This document shows, in pieces, positions 6,795-14,213 of a stretch of DNA of 14,213 nucleotides (the first letter of the stretch is position 1; the number at the start of each line of letters is the position of its first letter). Source of the stretch: Bacteroidales bacterium. GTDB taxonomy: Bacteria; Bacteroidota; Bacteroidia; Bacteroidales; UBA7960. The notes under the pieces are model-generated. The model saw nothing but the letters and a program-made list of their open reading frames with translations. It was not told the DNA's origin and ran no database searches. Location: the NCBI GenBank assembly GCA_003557805.1, contig PWNY01000133.1, positions 1 through 14,213 of the forward strand, read 5' to 3'. The translations under genes and the position numbers were made by a program.

Positions 6795-9700
6795 ATGGCA
6801 GAGAAAAAGAAGAAAAAACTGTTGCGCAGGATAATGATACTCTTTTCCCGGCTTATCCTGGGCCTGGTGGCATTACTCGTTCTCATTGCCGTTCTTATAC
6901 AGTTGCCTGGTGTGCAAACCTGGCTGGCAGGCCAGGCAACCAATTATATATCCTCCCGTACAGGTACGGAAATGAGCATAGACAGGGTGGCTATAGGCCT
7001 GCCGGCAAAGCTGGGTATAAGCGGTATATATGCAGGTGACCACAAAGGGGATACTCTTTTGTATGTCCGGAACATTGATATGGATATCCGTCTTCTTGCA
7101 CTTGCCAGGAGCAGGATCAGTATAGGAAGTGTTGAGGTGGGCGGTGCAAGGTTCAGCATGCTCAGGCAGGAGCCCGATACCCTTTTCAACCTGGATGTTT
7201 TATTAAACTCCCTTACGGGCGGAGGCGAAGGCTCCAAAGAGAAGGATGCCGAAGAAAATGAGAACGGGGGTGGCAGCTCCTGGACCTTTGATATAGGCCG
7301 TATTGAATTAAGGGAGAGCTCAGTCCGTTTTGCCGATCATTTCAGCGGACTTGAACTGGATGTGCAACTTGGCATTTTTTCTGCCGGTATAAGTAAACTC
7401 CTGCCTGAAGAAAATACATTCTTACTCGGAAAAACGGAGATAGGCCGCGGCCATATAAGCTTTGTTCAGAAAAAGGGCAGCAGGGAGCCCGACCCTCCTG
7501 ATGGGGAGCCCGGAACGATGCCTGTTGTTGGCCTGGAAAACCTGGACATCACTGATGTATACTTCTATTATGGTGGAGATGAAGGAAAACTTGCCGACAC
7601 CTACATCGGTCAGCTGAATATAAGACCCCGGGTCATTGACCTTGAAGGGATGGAGCTTGATATGGAGTACATTCGTGCCGATGCAGTTGATGCCAGTTTC
7701 GGGCAGACAGAGCTTTCGGACATATCGCTGGATATAGGGGACCTGTTTGCATCTGCTGATTCCATATCTCTGAATATTCGCAGCCTTAAGGGAAAACAAG
7801 AACAGGGAGCAGAAGTAAGGTCAATGTCCGCAATTATCCAGGCAGGTAAAAACCTGAGCATAGAGGGGCTGCATCTGGAAACCAGGGAAAGCCTGGTTAA
7901 AGCAAGCTTTTTGGGCTCCATTCCATTGCTTGATGCTGCAATGCCGCTGCTCGACCCCGGATACAGAATAAGCGCGGCTATCAATGAGGTAATGCTTGGC
8001 AGGGATATTGCTTCCCTTCTTCCGGATCTGCAGCAGCTTTTCCCCGTGGCGGAGTCACCAGCAATAAGGTTATCAGGCGGGTTTAGCGGTACTCTGGGAA
8101 ATCTTGACCTGGACTCGGTTGCAGCTGAAGCACCCGGGGTATTCAAGCTGTCAGTGACCGGGGGGCATATCTCAGGCCTCCCGGATGCAGCGGATCTTTT
8201 CCTTGACCTCCCTTCAGTAAGCCTAAGAGGCAACCCAGCCGGTATGCTTTCATATGTTCCTGGCGGGCCATATGATGAAGGCCTGAGCCTTCCGGACAGA
8301 ATAGAACTGCTGGTCTTTTATTCAGGCGGTATTGACGACTTTGAGGCAAGTACCATCATTGAAACCCCTGACCTGGCCTTAAGGGGTGACTTCACATACA
8401 GGGAGGGCGTGGATGATCTGCCCTTATGGACTGCTTATGCGGGTCTTCAGGGAAGCAAACCGCTCTCAGTGCTTGGCATGGATACACTCCTCCGGGATCT
8501 TTCTCTTAGGATAGATTCAAGGGGAAGGGGCTTTGATCCCCAGGTCATGGACCTTGATATGGAGCTTATTGTTGACTCGGTACTGTTTAACGGTTATTAT
8601 TACAGGGATGCTGTGATCACTGCCGGAGCAGGTGACGGTTTAATGGATGTCTCAATAAGCTATGATGATGACAACCTGAAATTTAAGGCAGATAACAGTA
8701 TCAGGCTTGATGCAGACCACCCCTTCCTTGAGTTTTTATGGGAGCTTGATCACCTTAATGCATTTGAGCTTAACTTCACTGATGAACTGGTAGCATTGCA
8801 GACAAGCCTCAGGGGATACGGTGAACTGAAAGAAAATGACTTTCCCGTGGGGGAACTTGAAGTGGGAAGGACTAATGTGCTGCTGGACAGGGAGGTGTTT
8901 ACACTGGACTCTCTGGTTGTGGTCACTGCGATTGAGGATGGTATATACAGTGGGGATATTGTCTCTCCCATTTTGCGGGCAGCATACAGGGGAAATCTTT
9001 CACCTGCCCGGCTGCCGGCAAGCATGTCGACTCATTTTTCTGCCTATATTGAGGAGGAGCCTTCAGATACTTTACCTGATGCAGCATTCTTTGACCTTAA
9101 ACTGGATGTTTTCCCTTCTCCCTATTTCTTTGAGCTTCTTATACCTGCCATTGACAGTTTTGAACCATTTTCGGTTGAGGCACGATTTGACAGTGATTCC
9201 TCGCTATTATTAGCCGACCTGCTGATCCCGGATATTTCTGTTTCCGGTTGGCATCTGCAGAACATAATGGTACGGGCAGATTCAGATCCCGGCAGCATGG
9301 AGCTGTCACTGCACCTGCCCTCACTCGAGAGCGACCAGCTTGTCCTGGGTGATATTAACCTGAAAGCCCATATAGTCGACAGGGTGGCAGGGTTTGAGCT
9401 GTCATTCAATGATCATGATGACATTCCCTGGCTGGGTTTGCCGGGCACTATTGAGTTCAGTGACGGCTATACCGGTATCAGCCTTGATGAGGAGATAATT
9501 TTAAACAGGCAAAAATGGAATGTGCTGCCAGGCAACAACCTGGTGTTTACTGCGGATAATATAATTGCAAGGGACTTTGTCATCTCTTCCGGCCATAAGC
9601 AGTTGGCCCTTTTATCAACCGATCCCTCCGACCCCAACTCTCCGGTTGAAGTCAGGCTTGCGGGGATAGACTTTGGGGAGTTTGACCTTTTGGGTGGTAC

Positions 9701-11630
9701 AGAGTACGTAGGGGGTGTTTTTGACGCCACTGCCATTTTAGAGGATATTTACGGAGATGTCTCTTTCATTGCAGATCTTGAGGTGGAGCGTTTTGCATTC
9801 AGGGGTGATGCGATAGGTGATATAGAAATGAACCTTGCCAGCCCGGCTCCGGGCAGCTACTCAATAGATGCCGGGATCAGCGGATATGGTAACAGGCTTA
9901 CGCTGGCCGGGGATTATATCCAGGATGAGGATTATATGGACCTGGAGCTAAGACTAGCAAATCTTGAGCTGTCCACCCTTGAGGCCCTGACCTCCGAACA
10001 GCTGACAGGTCTGCAGGGAAACATATCAGGGAACCTGGCTCTCAGGGGCAGCCCCTCCGATCCGGTCATTGAAGGCCGCATTGACTTTAATGCCCTTGAG
10101 TTTCATATCGTATACCTTAACACCTCATATTCTGTTGTTGAAGAAAGCATAGTATTTGATGCAAACAATATCACCTTTGATGACTTCACCCTTCTTGACC
10201 AGAGTGGCAGACCTGCAGCACTTGACGGCAGGCTGGCAGTAAACAGCCCCTCTGATATAGGTTTTGACCTGAGGCTCTCATCTGATAACTTCCTGTTGAT
10301 GGATATAGAGATGGGAGCAAATGAGATTTTATACGGCCGCTTGCTGATAGATACCGATTTAGGTATTACAGGTGATATTTCGGGACCTGTTATTGAGGGC
10401 AGCCTGAAGCTGAACCAGGGGTCCTCAATTGCGGTCATACCTCCCCAGACAATGCCCCAGGCAATCGGGGACGAGGGTGTGGTCGAGTTCATAAGCGTAA
10501 GGGATGAGTTGTTTGCTGACCTGATTCTAAGGCCTGATGAACCCAGTCAGTTCAATGCCGGCACAGAGAACCTGGACGTAAGCCTGAACCTGGAAATTGA
10601 CCCGCTTACCAGGGTTCTTGTCATTATAGACCAGGTTGCCGGCGACCAGCTTGAGATAAGAGGAGGCGGAGTGTTGAGCTTCGGCATTGATCCCGGGGGG
10701 CGAATGAGCCTGGCAGGCAGGTATGAGATAAGCCAGGGGGCATACCAGATGACTTTTTATGAAGTGGTCAGAAGGAACTTCAGCATAGAAAGAGGCAGCA
10801 ACATCCTGTGGACGGGAGACCCGATGGATGCCAGGCTGGACATTACAGCCAGGCATACAGTGCGAACCTCGGCCCGTGAGCTGATGACAACTCATGCTTC
10901 ATCGGCAAGCCAGCAGGAAACTGCCTTTCGTCAGCTGTATCCCTTTGATGTCTACCTGAACATGAGGGGAGAACTGATGAGCCCCGATATAAGTTTTGAG
11001 ATATCACTGCCTCCAGAGCACAGGGGAGCACTTGACGGCAGGCTGGAGGCAAGGGTTAATGAGCTTAACCAGAATGAATCAGAGCTGAACAAACAGGTGT
11101 TTGCACTGCTCATAATAGGGAACTTCATACAGGACGATCCACTTGCAGCCGTTACCGCGGGACCCGGTCTTTCATCGACTGCAAGGACAAGTGCGAGCAG
11201 GATTCTGTCGCAGCAGCTTAACAGGCTTTCAGACAGGTATATAAGGGGGGTGGATATCAGTTTCGAGCTGGAGTCATATGAAGGGGTTGAAGATGGAAGG
11301 GCAGTCGGGCGCACCGAATTGCAGATGGAGGTATCAAGGGACTTCTTTGATCAGAGGCTCAGGATAACCGCAGGCGGGCATGTGGAACTGGAAGATGAGA
11401 CCCGCCGCCAGCTTGACCCTTCAGATATAGCCGGGGATTTTTCGGTTGAGTACCTTCTGGACCAGGCGGGAAGGTACACATTGAGAGGCTACCGTGAACG
11501 CAGGTACCAGGATGTGTTCGACGGAGAATTGGTTGAAAGTGGCATTTCCTTGATATTCAGGCAGACCTTCAATCAGTTCAGGGAAATATTCATAAAGAGG
11601 GAGGATGAGATACAAACACCGGATGAGTAG
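6795..11630 (+). CDS. tamB: Translocation/assembly module TamB-type protein
   Basis: A 1611-residue AsmA/TamB-like protein. After a lysine-rich start (MAEKKKKKLLRR) it has one membrane segment (about 13-36, FSRLILGLVALLVLIAVLI) that anchors it in the inner membrane, with the rest spanning the periplasm. A low-complexity acidic/glycine linker sits at about 141-162. The long middle is made of repeated beta-strands of hydrophobic-alternating pattern, as in the TamB/AsmA grooved beta-helix. Residues from about 1080 to 1600 match the conserved C-terminal TamB (DUF490) domain of Bacteroidota, including GRYTLRGYRERRYQDVFDGE and LIFRQTFNQFREIF near the end. TamB proteins work with an Omp85 partner in outer-membrane protein assembly, and AsmA-like relatives are implicated in phospholipid transport. 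Its last bases overlap tamL, so the two are one operon. It starts 57 bases after the ferritin terminator; I could not identify its promoter. Confidence 0.95.
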   Translation: MAEKKKKKLLRRIMILFSRLILGLVALLVLIAVLIQLPGVQTWLAGQATNYISSRTGTEMSIDRVAIGLPAKLGISGIYAGDHKGDTLLYVRNIDMDIRLLALARSRISIGSVEVGGARFSMLRQEPDTLFNLDVLLNSLTGGGEGSKEKDAEENENGGGSSWTFDIGRIELRESSVRFADHFSGLELDVQLGIFSAGISKLLPEENTFLLGKTEIGRGHISFVQKKGSREPDPPDGEPGTMPVVGLENLDITDVYFYYGGDEGKLADTYIGQLNIRPRVIDLEGMELDMEYIRADAVDASFGQTELSDISLDIGDLFASADSISLNIRSLKGKQEQGAEVRSMSAIIQAGKNLSIEGLHLETRESLVKASFLGSIPLLDAAMPLLDPGYRISAAINEVMLGRDIASLLPDLQQLFPVAESPAIRLSGGFSGTLGNLDLDSVAAEAPGVFKLSVTGGHISGLPDAADLFLDLPSVSLRGNPAGMLSYVPGGPYDEGLSLPDRIELLVFYSGGIDDFEASTIIETPDLALRGDFTYREGVDDLPLWTAYAGLQGSKPLSVLGMDTLLRDLSLRIDSRGRGFDPQVMDLDMELIVDSVLFNGYYYRDAVITAGAGDGLMDVSISYDDDNLKFKADNSIRLDADHPFLEFLWELDHLNAFELNFTDELVALQTSLRGYGELKENDFPVGELEVGRTNVLLDREVFTLDSLVVVTAIEDGIYSGDIVSPILRAAYRGNLSPARLPASMSTHFSAYIEEEPSDTLPDAAFFDLKLDVFPSPYFFELLIPAIDSFEPFSVEARFDSDSSLLLADLLIPDISVSGWHLQNIMVRADSDPGSMELSLHLPSLESDQLVLGDINLKAHIVDRVAGFELSFNDHDDIPWLGLPGTIEFSDGYTGISLDEEIILNRQKWNVLPGNNLVFTADNIIARDFVISSGHKQLALLSTDPSDPNSPVEVRLAGIDFGEFDLLGGTEYVGGVFDATAILEDIYGDVSFIADLEVERFAFRGDAIGDIEMNLASPAPGSYSIDAGISGYGNRLTLAGDYIQDEDYMDLELRLANLELSTLEALTSEQLTGLQGNISGNLALRGSPSDPVIEGRIDFNALEFHIVYLNTSYSVVEESIVFDANNITFDDFTLLDQSGRPAALDGRLAVNSPSDIGFDLRLSSDNFLLMDIEMGANEILYGRLLIDTDLGITGDISGPVIEGSLKLNQGSSIAVIPPQTMPQAIGDEGVVEFISVRDELFADLILRPDEPSQFNAGTENLDVSLNLEIDPLTRVLVIIDQVAGDQLEIRGGGVLSFGIDPGGRMSLAGRYEISQGAYQMTFYEVVRRNFSIERGSNILWTGDPMDARLDITARHTVRTSARELMTTHASSASQQETAFRQLYPFDVYLNMRGELMSPDISFEISLPPEHRGALDGRLEARVNELNQNESELNKQVFALLIIGNFIQDDPLAAVTAGPGLSSTARTSASRILSQQLNRLSDRYIRGVDISFELESYEGVEDGRAVGRTELQMEVSRDFFDQRLRITAGGHVELEDETRRQLDPSDIAGDFSVEYLLDQAGRYTLRGYRERRYQDVFDGELVESGISLIFRQTFNQFREIFIKREDEIQTPDE

Positions 11631-13929
11631 ACTAAGACCATATTCAGCGGCCGTGTTAGCCGGGGTTATTGCCCTGCTGTCATCATGTACCGGTTTGCGA
11701 AAGCTGCCGGAAGGGGAGTATCTGTATACCGGCAGTGAAATCATAATCGAGAAGGAGGATGATTTCCGGGACAGGAGGAATGTAGAGCGGGAACTTAACC
11801 GTGTTATGAGGCCACAGCCAAATTCAACATTTTTGTTTTCACGGCCGGCCCTGTGGATGTACCAGGCTGCAGGGGAGCCAAGAGGAAGAGGCCTAAGGTA
11901 CTGGATGAGAGAAAGGCTGGGAGAGGAGCCTGTGCTGTTTGATCCTGCCATTACCCAGCGAAACCAGAGGCTTATAAATAACCGTCTATACAATATGGGT
12001 TATTTCGATGCTGCTGCAACACATACTGCTGATACTGCGGGTAAAACCATATCAGTCCGGTACAGGATTAGCCTCAGGACTCCCTATGTTTTCGGTGAAC
12101 TTCACTCTCTTGAGGATACTACCGGGATATCCGGCCATATGAACCGTGAACTTGAACGCAGTACAATTACAACCGGTGAGCCTTATAGCCTTGATGTTTT
12201 AAAAAGGGAGAGGCAGCGGATAGACAGGGAACTTAAACAGACCGGATACTTCTTTTTTCACCCTGATAACATCCTGTTCAGGGCAGATTCAACAGCAGGT
12301 AACCGGCGGGTTGATATTTACCCTGTTATAAAACCCGAAGTACCTGCCAATGCCCTTAGACAGTACCGAACGGGCAATATATATGTTCATGCCGATTACA
12401 ACGTGCGGGGATCAGCCGGCATGCCAGTGTCAGACACCCTTTCACTCGGCGACGGTTTTTATTTCACTGACAGGCTTTCAAATTTCAGGCCTGAAATAAT
12501 AAAAGATGCAGTCTTTTTCAAAAGGGACAGTCTCTATAATATAAATGATCATGACCTGACCCTAAACCAGCTGATGAGTCTCGGGACCTTCCAGTTTGTC
12601 AACATCCGGTTTTTAAACAGGCCGGAAATAAATGACGTACTGGACGTAAGGGTTTTGCTAACCCCACTTGAACGCAGGTCCCTCTCGGCCGAGCTGCGCG
12701 GGGTCACCAAATCCAACAATTTTGCCGGACCCGGCTTTAGCACGAGCATTACCAACCACAATATGTTCGGCGGTGCCGAATCCTTCAACTTAAGCCTGAA
12801 TGCAGCCTACGAGGTACTGATCGGTCAGCAGTACAGTGCTTCCTCAAGGGAGATTGGCATTGATGCGGGTCTCTCTGTGCCGCGTTTTCTGCTCCCTTCA
12901 CGTATGACGGCAAAACATCAGCCCCTGTCACCTAAAACAAATATTTCAGTGGGGACGAACTTTTTGAGCCGCACTGATGCTTTCAGGCTTGCCTCAATGC
13001 ATGCAAATTTCGGGTATGCATGGAACGGTGACAAGGCACGGCAGCACAGGTTGTCCCCCCTGGTCTTCAACCTCTATGTGCTCGGGGAGGTGTCCGGTGA
13101 GATGGAGGATATACTGGATAAGGGAACACTCCTAAGAAAGGGCCTTTTCGAGCAGTTTATCATCGGTGGTAATTACTCATATATCTATAACTCAAGGCTT
13201 ATGGCACCAGGTGACAATGACTGGTACTTCCAGTTCAACCTGGATATGTCGGGAAACATTGCCTACCTTCTTATGAATGCCATCCCGGGGGTTACCCGGA
13301 TCGAAGACGGGGGATACGGATTGTTCAACCAAAGTTTTGCGCAATACTCCAGGGCAGATATTGACCTGAGGTATTACAGGCAGTTAGGTGAAGGCAGCAG
13401 GCTGGCAAGCAGGATATTCATGGGTGCAGGCATTCCCTATGCAAATTCAGATATGATGCCTTATGTAAAACAGTATGTGATAGGAGGGTCAAACAGCGTA
13501 AGGGCATTTCACCCGCGCAGCCTGGGCCCCGGCTCCTATTTACCTGAAGAGGGCACCGGCGGGACATACAGCATCAGGCAGACGGGTGATCTTAAACTGG
13601 AGGCTAACCTGGAGTACAGGTTCGATATTACCGGGCTGTTCAAGGGGGCTGTTTTCATGGATGCCGGAAATATCTGGCGGCTGCGTGATGATGAAGATGT
13701 CCCCGGCGGGAAATTTGACCGCTCATCTTTTTATAAGGAGATAGCGATAGGGGCGGGTACAGGCCTCAGGATAGATGCAGGTTTCTTTATCCTGAGGTTT
13801 GATTTCGCACTGCCCCTTGCCAATCCCTCCCTCACCGGCCGTCCTTTCTTCGGGCCTGTGAGGCTTGCCGACAGCCAGTGGAGAAGGGAGAATATAGTTT
13901 TTAACCTTGGTATCGGTTATCCTTTCTGA
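11605..13929 (+). CDS. tamL: TamL, lipoprotein TamA/BamA-family (Omp85) outer-membrane protein
   Basis: A 774-residue Omp85-family protein. Its N-terminus is a lipoprotein signal: hydrophobic residues 14-27 then LSSC, Cys28 counted from the ATG at 11605, or Cys22 from the alternative in-frame ATG at 11623. Lipidated TamA homologues are known in Bacteroidota as TamL. Residues about 40-360 contain POTRA-like alpha/beta segments (for example NRLYNMGYFDAAA, 126-138, and LNQLMSLGTFQFVNIRF, 320-336). Residues about 365-774 form the 16-strand barrel, with the lid-strand motif region GGSNSVRAFHPRSLGPGSY (627-645); its VRAF replaces the usual VRGF/Y but keeps the arginine. The protein ends in a phenylalanine, GIGYPF, as do outer-membrane barrels. 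With TamB it would form an envelope-spanning assembly or lipid-handling complex. The start overlaps the tamB end by 26 bases (11605) or 8 bases (11623); GAGG repeats just upstream of 11605 slightly favour the longer form. Confidence 0.95.
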   Translation: MRYKHRMSRLRPYSAAVLAGVIALLSSCTGLRKLPEGEYLYTGSEIIIEKEDDFRDRRNVERELNRVMRPQPNSTFLFSRPALWMYQAAGEPRGRGLRYWMRERLGEEPVLFDPAITQRNQRLINNRLYNMGYFDAAATHTADTAGKTISVRYRISLRTPYVFGELHSLEDTTGISGHMNRELERSTITTGEPYSLDVLKRERQRIDRELKQTGYFFFHPDNILFRADSTAGNRRVDIYPVIKPEVPANALRQYRTGNIYVHADYNVRGSAGMPVSDTLSLGDGFYFTDRLSNFRPEIIKDAVFFKRDSLYNINDHDLTLNQLMSLGTFQFVNIRFLNRPEINDVLDVRVLLTPLERRSLSAELRGVTKSNNFAGPGFSTSITNHNMFGGAESFNLSLNAAYEVLIGQQYSASSREIGIDAGLSVPRFLLPSRMTAKHQPLSPKTNISVGTNFLSRTDAFRLASMHANFGYAWNGDKARQHRLSPLVFNLYVLGEVSGEMEDILDKGTLLRKGLFEQFIIGGNYSYIYNSRLMAPGDNDWYFQFNLDMSGNIAYLLMNAIPGVTRIEDGGYGLFNQSFAQYSRADIDLRYYRQLGEGSRLASRIFMGAGIPYANSDMMPYVKQYVIGGSNSVRAFHPRSLGPGSYLPEEGTGGTYSIRQTGDLKLEANLEYRFDITGLFKGAVFMDAGNIWRLRDDEDVPGGKFDRSSFYKEIAIGAGTGLRIDAGFFILRFDFALPLANPSLTGRPFFGPVRLADSQWRRENIVFNLGIGYPF

Positions 13930-14213
13930 TTATTCTATTTCGACCTCTATCCAGCCTGAACGGTCGGGCTGTTCCGGTACCGGCCACTCACGCGGCGGGT
14001 TTTCCTCAAGCTCCCGCAGCAGGATCTCCACGGCTTTTTCGAGGGAGGGATCTTCCCCCCTTGCTATTTTGTGAGGGTCGTCGACTATCTCAATGTCGGG
14101 GTAAACACCTATTCCCTCGATTATCCATTCGCCTTCATCGTTATATATCCCGAAACGCGGAACACCAATATAGCCGCCGTCCTTAAGGCCTGCATTTCCC
14201 ATCATTCCTACCA
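13930..14213 (-). CDS. Tricorn-type S41 protease, C-terminal end
   Basis: The frame is open from the right edge to a TAA at 13930-13932, about 94 codons; the N-terminus is outside the window, so an ATG at 14205 within it is unlikely to be the true start. The visible end matches the C-terminus of tricorn-type S41 peptidases: KDGGYIGVPRFGIYNDEGEW, then EGIGVYPDIEIVDDP, then a helix ARGEDPSLEKAVEILLRELEENPP. Large relatives have beta-propeller, PDZ and catalytic serine domains before this end and degrade peptides, often as secreted or periplasmic enzymes in Bacteroidota. The catalytic residues lie outside the window, so activity cannot be judged. The stop codon directly abuts that of tamL on the opposite strand with no gap, so the two transcripts must read into each other or overlap unless terminators lie inside the genes. 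Confidence 0.8.
   Translation of the reverse strand, partial: VGMMGNAGLKDGGYIGVPRFGIYNDEGEWIIEGIGVYPDIEIVDDPHKIARGEDPSLEKAVEILLRELEENPPREWPVPEQPDRSGWIEVEIE

Noticed and set aside
7610..8233. Minus-strand 207-residue open frame within tamB
   Set aside because: Serine/arginine-rich antisense shadow of a strongly supported coding region with no recognisable domain.
11421..11993. Minus-strand 190-residue open frame across the tamB-tamL junction
   Set aside because: Antisense to two well-supported genes and lacks any family features.

Overview
This window comes from a member of the Bacteroidota. The markers are a type IX secretion (T9SS) type-B C-terminal sorting domain, a PorP/SprF-family partner, a TamB protein paired with a lipoprotein TamA homologue (TamL), a CBM9/DUF5916-type surface protein, and little use of Shine-Dalgarno sequences. 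I cannot place it in an order or genus. Coding density is high. No gene-free stretch exceeds 300 bases; the largest gaps are about 157 bases (721-877) and 178 bases (6617-6794). I saw no tRNA, rRNA, CRISPR array, insertion sequence or transposase.

Layout. (1) 1-720, minus: N-terminal part of a secreted CBM9-like/DUF5916-type protein running off the left edge. (2) 878-3155, plus: a two-gene unit with a secreted protein made of three tyrosine-rich beta-sandwich-like repeats and a T9SS type-B sorting domain, followed after 10 bases by a PorP/SprF outer-membrane protein. (3) 5786-3200, minus: a probable operon of a membrane-anchored class-C beta-lactamase-fold serine hydrolase and a lipoprotein of unknown function. 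(4) 5834-6616: a divergent iron pair, a BFD-like [2Fe-2S] mini-ferredoxin (minus) and a non-haem ferritin (plus), the ferritin ending at a clear intrinsic terminator. (5) 6795-13929, plus: tamB and tamL with overlapping reading frames. (6) 13930-14213, minus: C-terminal end of a tricorn-type S41 protease running off the right edge, its stop codon abutting the tamL stop.

How the genes work together. The window is mostly cell-envelope biology: T9SS cargo with its likely outer-membrane partner, the TamB/TamL envelope assembly or lipid transport machine, a periplasm-facing hydrolase and a lipoprotein. The exception is the ferritin/ferredoxin pair, which fits storage and reductive release of iron. 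I found no clear evidence of a wholly new system. The best leads are the T9SS cargo/PorP pair, the ferritin paired with a BFD-like ferredoxin, and the serine hydrolase with a four-helix membrane tail next to an orphan lipoprotein.
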